64,000 bases of DNA from contig NZ_JAHWFK010000008.1 of the NCBI RefSeq assembly GCF_019710575.1, forward strand, positions 186,001-250,000, in the 5' to 3' direction. Made by a program: the position numbers and the translations under genes. Below are positions 51,313 to 61,281 of this stretch, one piece after another (within the stretch, counting starts at the first letter, position 1; the number at the start of each line of letters is the position of its first letter). The DNA comes from Paractinoplanes polyasparticus. Lineage in GTDB: Bacteria; Actinomycetota; Actinomycetes; Mycobacteriales; Micromonosporaceae. Under the pieces are notes generated by a model that worked only from the letters and a program-made list of their open reading frames with translations, was not told the DNA's origin and searched no databases.

Positions 51313-52701
51313 GTGAGCCAGCCGAACGGCGGAACCTTCGACATCGTCATCCTCGGCGCCGGCAGCGGCGGCTACGCGGCCGCTCTGCGTGCGGCCGAGC
51401 TCAACCTCTCCGTCGCGCTGATCGACAAGGCCGAGCTGGGCGGCACCTGCCTGCACCGCGGCTGCATCCCGACCAAGGCGCTGCTGCACGCGGCCGAGAT
51501 CGCCGACCAGACTCGCGAGAGCGAGCAGTTCGGTGTCAAGGCCGACCTCGTCGGCATCGACATGGCGGGTGTCAACGCGTACAAGGACGGCGTGGTCGCG
51601 CGCCTCTACAAAGGCCTGCAGGGCCTGCTCAAGCAAGACAAGATCACGCTGGTGCAGGGCGCCGGCAAGCTGGTCGGCAAGGACACGGTCGAGGTCGACG
51701 GCAAGCGCTACACCGGGCGCAACGTCATCCTGGCGACCGGCTCGTACTCCCGCTCGCTGCCCGGCCTCGAGGTCGACGGCAAGCGCGTCATCACGAGCGA
51801 GCACGCCCTCAAGCTCGACCGCGTGCCGTCCTCCGCGATCGTGCTGGGCGGCGGCGTCATCGGCGTCGAGTTCGCCAGCGTCTGGAAGTCGTTCGGCGCC
51901 GACGTCACCATCCTCGAGGCCCTCCCCCGCCTGGTCGCGGCCGAGGACGAGGAGATCTCCAAGACGGTCGAGCGCGCCTTCCGCAAGCGCAAGATCAACT
52001 TTAAGGTCGGCAAGCCGTTCGAGAAGGTGGAGCACACCGACAACGGCGTGCGCGCGACCATCGCCGGCGGCGAGACCGTCGAGGCCGAGGTGCTGCTGGT
52101 CGCGGTCGGCCGCGGCCCGACGACGGCCGACCTGGGCTACGAGCAGCAGGGCGTCACGCTCGACCGGGGCTTCGTCATCACCAACGAGCGGCTGCACACC
52201 GGCGTCGGCAACATCTACGCCGTGGGCGACATCGTCCCCGGCCTGCAGCTCGCGCACCGCGGTTTCCAGCAGGGCATCTTCGTGGCCGAAGAGATCGCCG
52301 GGCTCAAGCCGGCCCCGATCGACGAGGCGGGCATCCCCCGGGTCACCTACTCCGACCCCGAGATCGCCTCGGTCGGCCTGACCGAGACCAAGGCCAAGGA
52401 GCAGTACGGCGCCGACAAGGTCTCGACGTACAACTACAACCTCGGCGGCAACGGCAAGAGCCAGATCCTCAAGACCGCCGGTTTCGTCAAGCTGGTCCGG
52501 CTCAACGACGGGCCGGTGCTGGGTGTCCACATGGTCGGCGCGCGCATGGGCGAACTGGTCGGCGAGGCTCAGCTGATCTACAACTGGGAGGCGTTCCCGG
52601 AAGAGGTCGCTCAGCTCGTCCACGCCCACCCGACGCAGAACGAGGCGCTCGGCGAGGCGTTCCTGGCCCTGTCCGGCAAGCCCCTGCACGCACACAGCTG
52701 A
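51313..52701 (+). CDS. lpdA: Dihydrolipoyl dehydrogenase
   Basis: 462 aa FAD/NAD oxidoreductase. GAGSGGYAAALRA (FAD), redox pair C46/C51 in GGTCLHRGCIP, GGGVIGVEFA (NAD), and HAHPTQNEALGEAF with the active-site His-Glu pair. It reoxidises dihydrolipoamide of the E2 encoded 33 nt downstream. GTG 51313 has GGAG 5 nt upstream. A weak promoter (TACTGT at 51254-51259) is possible. Confidence 0.96.
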   Translation: MSQPNGGTFDIVILGAGSGGYAAALRAAELNLSVALIDKAELGGTCLHRGCIPTKALLHAAEIADQTRESEQFGVKADLVGIDMAGVNAYKDGVVARLYKGLQGLLKQDKITLVQGAGKLVGKDTVEVDGKRYTGRNVILATGSYSRSLPGLEVDGKRVITSEHALKLDRVPSSAIVLGGGVIGVEFASVWKSFGADVTILEALPRLVAAEDEEISKTVERAFRKRKINFKVGKPFEKVEHTDNGVRATIAGGETVEAEVLLVAVGRGPTTADLGYEQQGVTLDRGFVITNERLHTGVGNIYAVGDIVPGLQLAHRGFQQGIFVAEEIAGLKPAPIDEAGIPRVTYSDPEIASVGLTETKAKEQYGADKVSTYNYNLGGNGKSQILKTAGFVKLVRLNDGPVLGVHMVGARMGELVGEAQLIYNWEAFPEEVAQLVHAHPTQNEALGEAFLALSGKPLHAHS

Positions 52702-52734
52702 TCCCCGTTCACAGCGGTTAAGGAGTTCTGAGAC

Positions 52735-54597
52735 ATGCCGGTATCGGTCACCATGCCGCGACTGGGTGAGAGCGTCACCGAGGGCACCGTCACTCGCTGG
52801 CTCAAGCAGGAGGGCGAGCGGGTGGAGGCCGACGAGCCGCTGCTCGAGGTCTCCACCGACAAGGTCGACACGGAGATCCCGTCGCCCGCCGCGGGTGTGC
52901 TCACCCGCATCGTCGTCGGCGAGGACGAGACGGCCGATGTCGGCAGCGAGCTCGCGGTCATCGCCGGCGAGGGCGAGGACGCCGGCTCGGCCGAGCCGGC
53001 GCCTGCCGCTCCGGCCCAGCAGCAGCAGGAACAGGAGCCGGAGCCCGAGCCGGCCGCGCTCAACACCCCGTCGACCGAGAAGCCGGTCGAGCAGGAGGCT
53101 CCGGCGCCGCAGACCGCCGCACCCACCGGCGGCGGCGAGGGCACCGCGGTGAAGATGCCGGCGCTCGGCGAGAGCGTCACCGAGGGCACCGTCACCCGGT
53201 GGCTCAAGCAGGTCGGCGACGCCATCGAGGTCGACGAGCCGCTGCTCGAGGTCTCCACCGACAAGGTCGACACCGAGATCCCCTCGCCGGTCGCGGGCAC
53301 CCTGCTCGAGATCAAGGTGCAGGAGGACGAGACGGCCGACGTCGGCGCCGACCTGGCGATCATCGGCGCCGAGGGCGCGGCTCCCGCGCCGGCCGAAGAG
53401 AAGCCGGCTCCGGCCCCGCAGCAGGCCGCGCCCCCGAAGCAGGAGACCGCCCCGGAACCGAAGCAGGAAGCCGCTCCGGCTCCGAAGATCGACTCGGCTC
53501 CGGCGCCGACGTTCGAGCCGAACGGCGGGTCGTACGCCGACCCGGCTCCCGAGGCCGAGACGGCCAAGGACCCGGTCGCGGCCGAGCGTGCCGCCGAACC
53601 GCCTGCGCCGTCCCAGCCGCGGGTCGAGACCGCGAACCCGAACGGCGCCGGCGACGCCGGTTACGTGACGCCGCTGGTGCGCAAGCTCGCCACCGAGAAG
53701 GGCGTCGACCTTTCGGCCCTGACCGGCACCGGCGTCGGCGGCCGCATCCGCAAGCAGGACGTCATCGACGCCGCCGAGAAGGCCGCGGCGGCCAAGGCGG
53801 CGCCCGCGCCGCAGCAGCAGGCCGCCCCGGCGGCAGCCAAGCCCGCGGCCGCCAAGCCGGCGCCGAGCCCGCTGCGTGGCCGCACCGAGAAGCTGACCCG
53901 CACCCGCGCGACGATCGCCCGTCGCATGGTCGAGTCGCTGCAGGTCTCGGCCCAGCTCACCACGGTCGTCGAGGTCGACGTCACCAAGATCGCCCAGCTG
54001 CGGAACAAGGCCAAGGCCGACTTCCTGGCCAAGAACGGTGTGAAGCTCAGCTACCTGCCGTTCTTCGCGCTGGCCGCGGTCGAGGCGCTGCGCCAGCACC
54101 CGGTGGTCAACTCGTCGATCGATCAGGAGGCCGGCACGGTCACCTACCACGACGCCGAGCACCTGGGCATGGCCGTGGACACCCCGAAGGGCCTGATCGT
54201 TCCGGTGATCAAGGACGCCGGCGACCTCAACCTGGCCGGCCTGGCCAAGCGGATCGCCGACGTCGCCGACCGCACCCGGAACAACAAGATCGGCCCCGAC
54301 GAGATCTCGGGCGGCACGTTCACGCTGACCAACACGGGCAGCCGGGGCGCGCTCTTCGACACGCCGATCATCAACCAGCCGCAGGTCGGCATCCTCGGCA
54401 CCGGCGCGGTGGTCAAGCGGGCCGTGGTTATCGACGACCCCAACCTGGGCGAGATCATCGTGCCGCGGTCGATGGTCTACCTCGCGCTCAGCTACGACCA
54501 CCGGATCGTGGACGGCGCCGACGCCGCCCGCTTCCTGGTCACGCTGAAGGACCGCCTCGAGGGCGGCCACTTCGAGGGTGACCTCGGGCTCGCGTAA
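52735..54597 (+). CDS. sucB: Dihydrolipoamide acyltransferase E2, two lipoyl domains
   Basis: 620 aa. Two lipoyl domains (about 1-80 and 135-213) with DKVDTE lysines K43 and about K177, each followed by Ala/Pro/Glu-rich linkers. An E3-binding domain lies near 310-345 ([20 protein letters not shown]). The acyltransferase core ends with the catalytic [15 protein letters not shown]. It matches mycobacterial Rv2215 (DlaT/SucB), shared by pyruvate and 2-oxoglutarate dehydrogenase complexes and antioxidant defence. Which complex it serves here is not decided by sequence. It forms a pair with lpdA and ends at a strong terminator. Confidence 0.94.
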   Translation: MPVSVTMPRLGESVTEGTVTRWLKQEGERVEADEPLLEVSTDKVDTEIPSPAAGVLTRIVVGEDETADVGSELAVIAGEGEDAGSAEPAPAAPAQQQQEQEPEPEPAALNTPSTEKPVEQEAPAPQTAAPTGGGEGTAVKMPALGESVTEGTVTRWLKQVGDAIEVDEPLLEVSTDKVDTEIPSPVAGTLLEIKVQEDETADVGADLAIIGAEGAAPAPAEEKPAPAPQQAAPPKQETAPEPKQEAAPAPKIDSAPAPTFEPNGGSYADPAPEAETAKDPVAAERAAEPPAPSQPRVETANPNGAGDAGYVTPLVRKLATEKGVDLSALTGTGVGGRIRKQDVIDAAEKAAAAKAAPAPQQQAAPAAAKPAAAKPAPSPLRGRTEKLTRTRATIARRMVESLQVSAQLTTVVEVDVTKIAQLRNKAKADFLAKNGVKLSYLPFFALAAVEALRQHPVVNSSIDQEAGTVTYHDAEHLGMAVDTPKGLIVPVIKDAGDLNLAGLAKRIADVADRTRNNKIGPDEISGGTFTLTNTGSRGALFDTPIINQPQVGILGTGAVVKRAVVIDDPNLGEIIVPRSMVYLALSYDHRIVDGADAARFLVTLKDRLEGGHFEGDLGLA

Positions 54598-54612
54598 CAA
54601 AGCAGCACCGAG

Positions 54613-54640
54613 AGAGCGCGCCGGTTCGCCGGCGCGCTTT
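54613..54640 (+). terminator. Intrinsic terminator after sucB
   Basis: Stem GCGCGCCGG/CCGGCGCGC with loop TTCG, extended by A-T pairs, followed by CTTCGTTTTG. It closes the lpdA-sucB transcript. Confidence 0.88.
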
Positions 54641-54668
54641 CTTCGTTTTGAACAGGTTCACTTCAGGG

Positions 54669-54674
54669 CATGAT
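54669..54674 (+). promoter_or_regulatory. -10 box for a leaderless transcript (TIGR01777 gene)
   Basis: CATGAT ends 6 nt before ATG 54681; TTGAAC at 54648-54653 is a possible -35 with 15-nt spacing. Confidence 0.45.
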
Positions 54675-54680
54675 GGGGAC

Positions 54681-55589
54681 ATGCGGATCCTGATCTCGGG
54701 CGCGTCCGGTTTCCTCGGCGGCAACCTCGTCGAGCGCCTGCGCGGCCACGGCCACGAGGTGACCAAGCTGGTGCGGCGGCCCGCGCGGAGCGCCGACGAG
54801 GCGACCTGGCAGCCCGCGCAGGGCCAGATCGACCCGCAGGTGGTCGCCGCGGCCGACACGGTGATCAACCTCTCCGGCGCCAACGTCGGCGGCAAGCGCT
54901 GGACCGCCGGCTACAAGAGCGAACTGCGCTCGAGCCGGGTCGACACCACCGGCACGCTGGCCCGGGCCATCCGCAAGCTGCCCGAGGCCGACCGCCCGCG
55001 CACGCTGCTGCAGGCCTCCGCCGTCGGCTGGTACGGCGAGACCGGCGACACGCCCGCCACCGAGGAGGCGTCGGCCGGCACGACGTTCCTGGCCGACCTG
55101 TGCCGCGTCTGGGAGGCCGCCGCCCGCCCGGCCGAGGACGCCGGCGTCCGGGTCGTGCTGCTGCGCACCGGCCTCACCCTCGACAGCCTGCTCAAGCCCC
55201 TGCTGCCGCTGTTCAAGCTGGGCGGCGGGGCCAAGCTGGGCGGCGGCCGGCAGTGGATGCCGTGGGTCAGCCTGCCCGACTGGCTGGGCGCGGCCGACTT
55301 CCTGCTCGAGCGCGAGGACATCTCAGGCCCGGTCAACATCGTCGGTCGCGAGCAGATCACCAACGCCCAGTTCACCAAGGCGGTCGCGGCCGCCGTGCAC
55401 CGCCCGGCGCTGCTGAGCGTGCCCGGCCCGGCGTTGCACGTGGTGCTGGGCGAACTCGCCGGCGAATCCCTGCGGAGCGCACGGGTCGTGCCGGCGGTGC
55501 TGGAACGGGCCGGCTTCCGGTGGGCCTACCCGACGATCGAGGGCGCCGTGCAGGCCACAGTGAACCCGGAACCGGCGGCGTCGCGCTGA
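54681..55589 (+). CDS. TIGR01777-type NAD-dependent epimerase family protein
   Basis: 302 aa short-chain dehydrogenase fold. MRILISGASGFLGGNLVERL is the NAD-binding start; VINLSGANVGGKRWTAGYKS, LLQASAVGWYGETGD and VVLLRTGLTLD are the family blocks. The C-terminal DUF1731-like segment is AVHRPALLSVPGPALHVVLG. Members are linked to cell-division inhibitor SulA-like annotation without proof. The gene order equals Rv2216. The substrate is unknown. Confidence 0.9.
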   Translation: MRILISGASGFLGGNLVERLRGHGHEVTKLVRRPARSADEATWQPAQGQIDPQVVAAADTVINLSGANVGGKRWTAGYKSELRSSRVDTTGTLARAIRKLPEADRPRTLLQASAVGWYGETGDTPATEEASAGTTFLADLCRVWEAAARPAEDAGVRVVLLRTGLTLDSLLKPLLPLFKLGGGAKLGGGRQWMPWVSLPDWLGAADFLLEREDISGPVNIVGREQITNAQFTKAVAAAVHRPALLSVPGPALHVVLGELAGESLRSARVVPAVLERAGFRWAYPTIEGAVQATVNPEPAASR

Positions 55590-55607
55590 GCAGCGGCGCA
55601 GGCTTGC

Positions 55608-55613
55608 TAACCT
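55608..55613 (+). promoter_or_regulatory. -10 box for a leaderless transcript (membrane protein)
   Basis: TAACCT ends 7 nt before ATG 55621; a GTG one codon earlier is the alternative start. Confidence 0.5.
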
Positions 55614-55620
55614 GCGCGTG

Positions 55621-57471
55621 ATGTCCGTCGCCGTTCCCACCTCCACGTCCTCGTCAGATCAGCCGGCACCCCCCGACGCCCCCCGGGCGACGCGGCAGTG
55701 GCGGTTCCATCTGTTCGTCGCGCTCATGGCCCTGGCCCTGGGCGGCTACGTCGTGAGCCGGCTCTGGCGCGACCCGTTCCAGCACGCGGTCGCCGAGAAC
55801 GTGGGTGACCAGGCGTTCTTCGAGTGGGTGCTGTCGTACGGCGTACACCTGCTGCACCACGGCGGCGACCCCTTCTTCACCGACCTGATGAACGTGCCGG
55901 ACGGCGTCAACCTGGCCGCCAACACCTCGATCACGGTCTACGCGATCCTGTTCGCGCCGCTCACCATGCTGGCCGGCCCTCAGGTCACGTTCCTGGCGGT
56001 CCTCACGCTCAACCTCGCGGGTTCGGCGTACGCCTGGTTCCTGTTCCTCAGCCGCTTCGTCACCGCCAACCGGGCGGCGGCCGCGCTGGCCGGCTTCTTC
56101 TGTGGCTTCGCGCCGGGCTTCGTCGCCCACGCGAACGGCCACCTCAACTGGACCTCGGGCTGGATCGCGCCGCTGGTGCTGTGGCGGCTGCTCAAGATGC
56201 GCGACACCGCCCACTGGCTGCGCAACGGGTTGATCCTGGGAGTGACGCTGGCCGTCGGTTTCTCGATCGCGGCCGAGGGGCTGTTCTTCACGGCGCTGGC
56301 CGGCGGGGTCTTCGTGATCGCGTGGTCGCTGTCCCCGATCAACCGGGCCGAAGCGCGGGCTGCGCTGCCGAAGTTCGCCGCCGGGCTGGGTGTCACCGCC
56401 GTGGTGGCCGGCGCCCTGTTGGCGTACCCGCTGTACATGCATTTCGCCGGGCCGCAGACCTTCAAGGGCACCGGCTTCAACCAGCGGCACTACTCCGAGG
56501 ACCTGCTCTCCTTCTTCGCCTTCAGCGACCGCTCGCTGGCGAGCTGGGCCGGGCTGGGCAACGACCTCGCGGCGAACAAGACCGAGGAGACGAGCTTCTT
56601 CGGCCTGCCCCTGCTGGTGCTGCTCGCCGTCTCCCTGGTGATGCTGTGGCGCAGCGCGGACGACCGGCGGCGGGCGACCCTGCGGGCCCTGATGACCGTC
56701 GGCGGGCTGTTCTTCCTGATCTCGCTCGGCCCCCGCCTGCGGGTGGCCGACACCGAGACCGACATCCCGCTTCTGTACGCGCTGCTGCAGCACGTGCCGC
56801 TGTTCGACGCGGCACTGCCGGCCCGCTACGCCCTCGTCCTGGTGGGAGTGTTCGGGGTGATCCTCGCCATGGCCACCGACCGCGCGTTCGGCGCGGGCGC
56901 TCCGCAGCCGTGGTTCGCGATGGGCCTCGTGGTCGCGCTCGTGCCGATCTTCCCGGTGCCGCTGCACTACCGGGAGCGGGCGCCCGAGCCGCGGTTCATC
57001 GCCGACGGCACGTGGGAGAGGTACGTCGGCGACGGCGGGGTGATCAGCGCGCTGCCGTTCGCCATCAACGTGGCCGCCGACGGGCAGCGCTGGCAGGCGT
57101 ACACGATGGCTCGGGCCGGCAAGGAGTTCCGCATCCCCGACGGCTACTTCCTCGGTCCCGACGCCGAGGGCCCCGAGGGCAAGGGCCGCATCGGCGCCCT
57201 GCCACGGGCCACCGACTGGCTGTTCCTGCGGGCTGCCCTCTACGGCTACCTCGCCGATCTGGACAACGCCGACCGGGCCACGGCGCGCGCCGACTTCCAG
57301 CGCTGGGGCGTCGAGGCGCTGTTCCTGCCCGACGTGATCACCGGACCCGAGGGGCCGCTGTTCCGCTCGGCGGTCGAGATCACCGCGACCGATCTGCTCG
57401 GTCCGCCCGAGCGCGTGGACGACGTGCTGGTGTGGCGCATCCGTCCCGGAGTGGATCCGGCCGACCGCTGA
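55621..57471 (+). CDS. Large polytopic membrane protein, glycosyltransferase-like
   Basis: 616 aa with about ten membrane helices up to residue 450, then a soluble C-terminal part. The N-terminal region has [20 protein letters not shown] and [20 protein letters not shown], which recalls the first extracytoplasmic loop of GT-C/ArnT-like membrane glycosyltransferases with an acidic residue. The C-terminal 160 residues ([20 protein letters not shown] then [14 protein letters not shown]) are a separate domain. No substrate can be assigned. It lies between the TIGR01777 gene and lipB. Confidence 0.75.
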   Translation: MSVAVPTSTSSSDQPAPPDAPRATRQWRFHLFVALMALALGGYVVSRLWRDPFQHAVAENVGDQAFFEWVLSYGVHLLHHGGDPFFTDLMNVPDGVNLAANTSITVYAILFAPLTMLAGPQVTFLAVLTLNLAGSAYAWFLFLSRFVTANRAAAALAGFFCGFAPGFVAHANGHLNWTSGWIAPLVLWRLLKMRDTAHWLRNGLILGVTLAVGFSIAAEGLFFTALAGGVFVIAWSLSPINRAEARAALPKFAAGLGVTAVVAGALLAYPLYMHFAGPQTFKGTGFNQRHYSEDLLSFFAFSDRSLASWAGLGNDLAANKTEETSFFGLPLLVLLAVSLVMLWRSADDRRRATLRALMTVGGLFFLISLGPRLRVADTETDIPLLYALLQHVPLFDAALPARYALVLVGVFGVILAMATDRAFGAGAPQPWFAMGLVVALVPIFPVPLHYRERAPEPRFIADGTWERYVGDGGVISALPFAINVAADGQRWQAYTMARAGKEFRIPDGYFLGPDAEGPEGKGRIGALPRATDWLFLRAALYGYLADLDNADRATARADFQRWGVEALFLPDVITGPEGPLFRSAVEITATDLLGPPERVDDVLVWRIRPGVDPADR

Positions 57472-57480
57472 CAAGGGGAC

Positions 57481-57486
57481 TACCGT
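57481..57486 (+). promoter_or_regulatory. -10 box for a leaderless transcript (lipB)
   Basis: TACCGT ends 7 nt before GTG 57494 and overlaps the earlier GTG at 57485, which excludes the latter as start of this transcript. Confidence 0.5.
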
Positions 57487-57493
57487 GGGACGC

Positions 57494-58129
57494 GTGACAA
57501 CTTCCACGCTCACCGTCCTGCGGCCCGGCCTGGTCGACTATCGCGAGGCCTGGGACGAGCAGCGGCGCCTGCACGAGGCCGTGGCCGACGGCACCCGGCC
57601 CGACACAGTCCTGTTGCTGGAACACCCCAGCGTGCTCACCGCCGGCAAGCGCACCGAGCCCGCCGACCTGCCGATCGACGGCACCCCGGTGGTCGAGGTC
57701 GACCGCGGCGGCAAAATCACCTGGCACGGCCCCGGGCAGCTGGTCGGCTACCCGATCCTCAAGCTGGCCGACCCGATCGACGTGGTGGCCTACGTCCGCC
57801 GCACCGAGCAGATGCTGATCGACGTCTGCGCCGAGTTCGGCGTGACGGCCGCCCGCAGCGACATCAAGGGCCGCAGCGGCGCCTGGGTCCTGGCCGACGA
57901 GCGCGGCCCCGACCGCAAGATCGCCGCGATCGGCATCCGGGTCGCCCGCGGCGTGACGCAGCACGGTTTCGCCATCAACTGCGACTGCGACCTGGCCAAC
58001 TTCGACCGCTTCACCCCGTGCGGCATCCGCGACGCGGGCGTGACGTCACTCTCGGCCGAACTGGGCCGCGACGTGACAGTGGCCGAGGTGCTGCCGGTCG
58101 TCGAGAAGCACCTCACTACCCTGCTCTGA
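57494..58129 (+). CDS. lipB: Octanoyl-ACP:protein octanoyltransferase
   Basis: 211 aa. [18 protein letters not shown] binds substrate; the catalytic Lys142 is in [11 protein letters not shown] and Cys176 in RFTPCGIRD, the same numbering as in M. tuberculosis LipB, which supports the chosen start. It transfers octanoate from acyl carrier protein to lipoyl domains, providing the substrate for LipA at 62903 and for the E2 at 52735. The stop overlaps the next ATG (TGATG). Confidence 0.95.
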   Translation: MTTSTLTVLRPGLVDYREAWDEQRRLHEAVADGTRPDTVLLLEHPSVLTAGKRTEPADLPIDGTPVVEVDRGGKITWHGPGQLVGYPILKLADPIDVVAYVRRTEQMLIDVCAEFGVTAARSDIKGRSGAWVLADERGPDRKIAAIGIRVARGVTQHGFAINCDCDLANFDRFTPCGIRDAGVTSLSAELGRDVTVAEVLPVVEKHLTTLL

Positions 58130-58293
58130 TGGCTCTCTATCGAGACCCGGCCGACAAGCGGGTCTTCGTCCCCAAGCGCGGCGGCGGGGTGTCCCTGAAT
58201 TTCGGGCACCCCATCGCCTGGGTGATCCTCGTCTGCACCACGATCATCCCGTTCGTCATCGTCGTCGGCATGACCATCGCGGTGCTCGCCTGA
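58129..58293 (+). CDS. Small one-helix membrane protein (DUF5808-like)
   Basis: 54 aa. [20 protein letters not shown] then VSLNFGHPIAWVILVCTTII is a short soluble head and one membrane helix to the C-terminus. DPADKRVFVPKR...NFGHP resembles the DUF5808 motif seen in small actinobacterial membrane proteins; the match is by memory and should be treated as tentative. Overlapping stop/start codons on both sides place it in one unit with lipB and the VOC gene. Confidence 0.72.
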   Translation: MALYRDPADKRVFVPKRGGGVSLNFGHPIAWVILVCTTIIPFVIVVGMTIAVLA

Positions 58294-58973
58294 TGCCCGC
58301 CTTGCTGACCGCGGTGACCTACGAGGCACAGGATCCGGATCGGGCGGCGCGTTTCTGGGCCGCCCTGTTGGGCCTTCGTCCGGCCGACGACGCCCGGGTC
58401 GCTCTGCGGTTCGTTCCGGGACGCGGCGGCGCGCTCGGCCACAACCGCATCCACCTGCACCTGACCAGCAGCGATCTCGACGACCAGCAGCGTACGGTGG
58501 CCCGGGCGATCGAGCTCGGCGCCCACCACCTCGACGTCGGGCAGCGCCCCGAGGAGGGCCACATCGTGCTGGCCGACCCGGCGGGCTACGAGTTCGACGT
58601 GATCGAGCCCGGCAACTCGTACCTGGCCGGAACCGGCTTCCTGGGCGAGTACGCGTGCGACGGCACTCGCGAGGTGGGCCTGTTCTGGAGCGAGGCGCTG
58701 GGCTGGCCGCTGGTCTGGGACTCCGACGAGGAGACCGCGATCCAGTCCCCCCGGGGCGGCACGAAGGTCGCGTGGGGCGGGCCGCCGGTGGCGCCGAACG
58801 AGCGGCCGAACCGTCAGCGCTTCGAACTCGTCCCGGTCGAGGCCGACCAGCAGGCCGAGGTCGACCGGCTGATCGCGCTCGGCGCCACCCGGCTCGGTCC
58901 CGGCGACGACGGCACGGTCCACCTGGCCGACCCGGACGGCAACGAGTTCAGCGTCCGAGCCGCCACACCGTGA
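58293..58973 (+). CDS. VOC/glyoxalase-like protein with two domains
   Basis: 226 aa made of two similar halves: DPDRAARFWAALLGLRPADD...HIVLADPAGYEFDVIEPG and REVGLFWSEALGWPLVWDSD...TVHLADPDGNEFSVR. Each half is a vicinal-oxygen-chelate (glyoxalase-like) module, so the monomer forms one complete cleft. Possible roles are lyase, dioxygenase-like or ligand-binding. The start overlaps the previous stop; the 3' end overlaps the convergent propeller gene by 26 nt. Confidence 0.86.
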   Translation: MPALLTAVTYEAQDPDRAARFWAALLGLRPADDARVALRFVPGRGGALGHNRIHLHLTSSDLDDQQRTVARAIELGAHHLDVGQRPEEGHIVLADPAGYEFDVIEPGNSYLAGTGFLGEYACDGTREVGLFWSEALGWPLVWDSDEETAIQSPRGGTKVAWGGPPVAPNERPNRQRFELVPVEADQQAEVDRLIALGATRLGPGDDGTVHLADPDGNEFSVRAATP

Positions 58974-60084
58974 ACTTGACGTCGGGCGTCTCGCAGCCCA
59001 GGTAGGGCCCGGCGGCACTGCACGCGCTCGGCAGCACCAGCGGCAGGACGCCGCGCAGGCGCCCGTCGGCCAGTCCGATCACCGACGTCCGGCCCGGTTC
59101 GGGGAAGAGCAGCAGCCCGCCGACCGGCCCCGAGCGTCCCAGTTCCCGTTCGACCCGGCCGGTCTCGAGGTCGACCACGGCCGAACGGCCGCTCTCCTCG
59201 AGCAGCACGCCGTTCTCACCCATGCCGGTCCAGGTGGGGCTCGTCCACCGGACCGACCCGTCGGCCGGGTCGATCACCGTCAGCCCCGCGGAGCCGAACG
59301 CGCACAGCAGGCCCGGGCCGCACGGGATCACCCCGTACGGCGAGTTGGTGGCCGTGATCCACTCGCGGGACAGCCCGTCGCGCGAGAACGCGGCGAGGTA
59401 GCTTCCGCCGAAGACGACCAGCCGGTCACCCACGAGCCGGGCGGCCGGATTCGGCCGGCCGAGGTCGCGGCGGGGCGTGAGCTCGGCACCGTTCGCGGCG
59501 TCGACCACGGTGGCGCCGCCCGCCCCGTCAAGAATCACCGCGAACGCCTCGTCGGCCGAGTAGTTGAAGGCCGGGCGTGACCAGAGGACCCGCCCGGTGC
59601 GCAGGTCACGCATCTGCAGGATGTGCTTCTCGACATCCCACGCGGCGACCCGCCCGCCGATCACGTCGACCGCCAGCGTGTCGCGCAACCGCCAGCGCAG
59701 CGCGCCCGTGCGGGCGTCGAGAAACGTCACCTCGGCGGTTTCGCTCACATCGACGATCAACGTGTCTTCCCCGGCTGCCGTCAACCGCTGCCCGGGCTTC
59801 GTCCGCGAACTCCACCGCGGGCAGCCGGCGCACAGCGGCAGGGCCTCGACGTGCCCGTCGGTGCGGACGGTGTAATACGCCTCATCGGTCAGCAGGCTGG
59901 TCAGCGATCCCTGCCCGTCGACGGAGAGGACCTCGGTGATGCCGGCCGCCCGATCGGGGGCAGCCGCTCCGCCCGTCAGGGCCAGCACGAATGCGGCCAC
60001 CGCCACGGCCCAGTAGCGGGCCGGTCGCCGGGGCTTGGCCGGGATCGCGCTCGCGGGCCGCACGACATCGAGATCGATCACCAC
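58948..60084 (-). CDS. Membrane-anchored PQQ-type beta-propeller protein (copy 2)
   Basis: 378 aa from GTG 60084. Short cytosolic head VVIDLDVVRPASAIPAKPRR, one membrane helix (about 28-45), then an extracytoplasmic repeat domain with PQQ/quinoprotein-like blades: FLDARTGALRWRLRD, MRDLRTGRVLWSRP, VIDPADGSVRWTSP, VVDLETGRVERELG. Cysteines in LCAGCPRW, IPCGPGLLCAF and the C-terminal SACSAAGPYLGCE may form disulfides. It is paralogous to the gene just upstream. No PQQ enzyme residues are evident; a binding or scaffold role is likely. A -10 box precedes it. Confidence 0.82.
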   Translation of the reverse strand: MVIDLDVVRPASAIPAKPRRPARYWAVAVAAFVLALTGGAAAPDRAAGITEVLSVDGQGSLTSLLTDEAYYTVRTDGHVEALPLCAGCPRWSSRTKPGQRLTAAGEDTLIVDVSETAEVTFLDARTGALRWRLRDTLAVDVIGGRVAAWDVEKHILQMRDLRTGRVLWSRPAFNYSADEAFAVILDGAGGATVVDAANGAELTPRRDLGRPNPAARLVGDRLVVFGGSYLAAFSRDGLSREWITATNSPYGVIPCGPGLLCAFGSAGLTVIDPADGSVRWTSPTWTGMGENGVLLEESGRSAVVDLETGRVERELGRSGPVGGLLLFPEPGRTSVIGLADGRLRGVLPLVLPSACSAAGPYLGCETPDVKFTVWRLGR

Positions 60085-60091
60085 GGACCGG

Positions 60092-60097
60092 ACTCTA
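60092..60097 (-). promoter_or_regulatory. -10 box for a leaderless transcript (propeller copy 2)
   Basis: TAGAGT on the minus strand ends 7 nt before GTG 60084. It overlaps the stop codon of copy 1 (60095-60097), giving copy 2 its own promoter inside the operon. Confidence 0.45.
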
Positions 60098-61279
60098 CGC
60101 CCGGCGTACCCGCCAGACGCGGAACCGGGCGTCGACCGTCCGGCAGGCGAACAGGTCAGCGGCGGCGATGCACGCGGCCTCCGCGACCTTCGGGACCTCG
60201 CCCAGCACCCGTCCGTCGGCGATCCCGCGGACCAGGGTGCGTTCGCCGCCGCCGTCGGCGAACTGCAGGCCGTTGACCACATCGCCGGCGCCCAGCTCGG
60301 CCTCGACGCGCCCGGTGGCGAGGTCGACCCGCGCCGCCCGGCCGGCCTCGTCCAGCAGGGTCCGGCCGTCGTCGGCCAGGCTTCGCCACCGCCCGCTGGT
60401 CCAGCGCACCGCGCCGGTCGCCGGGTCGAGGACGGCCAGCTCGCCGGCCGAGAACGCGCAGATCCGGCCACCGCACCCGACGATGGCGGCCGGGCTGGGG
60501 ATCGGCGTCCGCCACAGTGGGGCCAGGTCGGCCAGGCGGTAGGCGCCGACGGACGTCGTTCCCGCCGTGACCAGGTTCTCGCCGATCAACCGGACGGGGG
60601 CGAACGGGGACGGGTAGTCGAGGCTCCACTCGACGTCCAGCCGCCCCGAGCGGGCGACCACCCGGCCGTCGGCCGCCGACAGCACCGTCGCCCGGCGCCG
60701 CACGTCGAAGACGACCACGTGCCGTTGCGGCTGGTCGACGGCGAAGGCCCGCGCCGGGTGCGACCAGAGCACTCGTCCCGTGGCCACGTCGCGTACCCGC
60801 AGGAGCCCGGGCGGCACCCAGTCCGTGACAGCGGCGCCGAGAGGTTGCACCGACGAGTACTGGCCGGCCCGCCACCGCACGTGGCCGGTGCGGGCGTCCA
60901 GGAGGGTGGTCTCCCCGCCATCGCCGGACTCGCTGACCAGCACCGTGCCCGACCGGTCGAGCCACAGGCCCGCGCCCGGCCCGGCCACCTTGGTGATCCA
61001 CTCGGGGCCACCGGGCGCGATGGGGCGCGCCCAGATGTCGGCCGACTGATCCTCCGACGTGCCGTGCTGGGTGAAGACGGCCGTCCGGGTGAGCAGGCCG
61101 GCCGTGATCCCCCGGCCGTCGCCCTCGAACACGGGCGTGATCCCGGCGGCGTGCGAGGGCGGCGCCGATGCTGCGACCAGCGCGAGCACCAGCGCCGCCA
61201 CGACGAGCACGCCGGACCTCGTACGCCGCTCACCCCGCCGGGTGCGACGGGCGGGAGCGACGTCGAGGTCGATCGTCAT
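60095..61279 (-). CDS. Membrane-anchored PQQ-type beta-propeller protein (copy 1)
   Basis: 394 aa. MTIDLDVAPARRTRRGERRT, a membrane helix at about 23-42, then blades such as LLDARTGHVRWRAG, VRDVATGRVLWSHP, VLDPATGAVRWTSG and VDLATGRVEAELG. Head, helix and blade spacing parallel copy 2 (both have IDLDV near the start and FRVWR/FTVWR at the end), so the two arose by duplication. The ATG lies 2 nt after the stop of the aminoacyl-tRNA synthetase gene, so it is in that T-box-controlled transcript. Function unknown. Confidence 0.82.
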   Translation of the reverse strand: MTIDLDVAPARRTRRGERRTRSGVLVVAALVLALVAASAPPSHAAGITPVFEGDGRGITAGLLTRTAVFTQHGTSEDQSADIWARPIAPGGPEWITKVAGPGAGLWLDRSGTVLVSESGDGGETTLLDARTGHVRWRAGQYSSVQPLGAAVTDWVPPGLLRVRDVATGRVLWSHPARAFAVDQPQRHVVVFDVRRRATVLSAADGRVVARSGRLDVEWSLDYPSPFAPVRLIGENLVTAGTTSVGAYRLADLAPLWRTPIPSPAAIVGCGGRICAFSAGELAVLDPATGAVRWTSGRWRSLADDGRTLLDEAGRAARVDLATGRVEAELGAGDVVNGLQFADGGGERTLVRGIADGRVLGEVPKVAEAACIAAADLFACRTVDARFRVWRVRRA

Positions 61280-61281
61280 CG

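Noticed and set aside
50818-54600. A leftward open frame of 1260 codons antisense to lpdA and sucB
   Set aside because: The plus strand carries two complete, motif-perfect genes. The antisense frame is open because of GC-rich codon composition and gives low-complexity Leu/Arg/Asp sequence. Only its last 109 codons, after a Shine-Dalgarno sequence, are kept as a gene.
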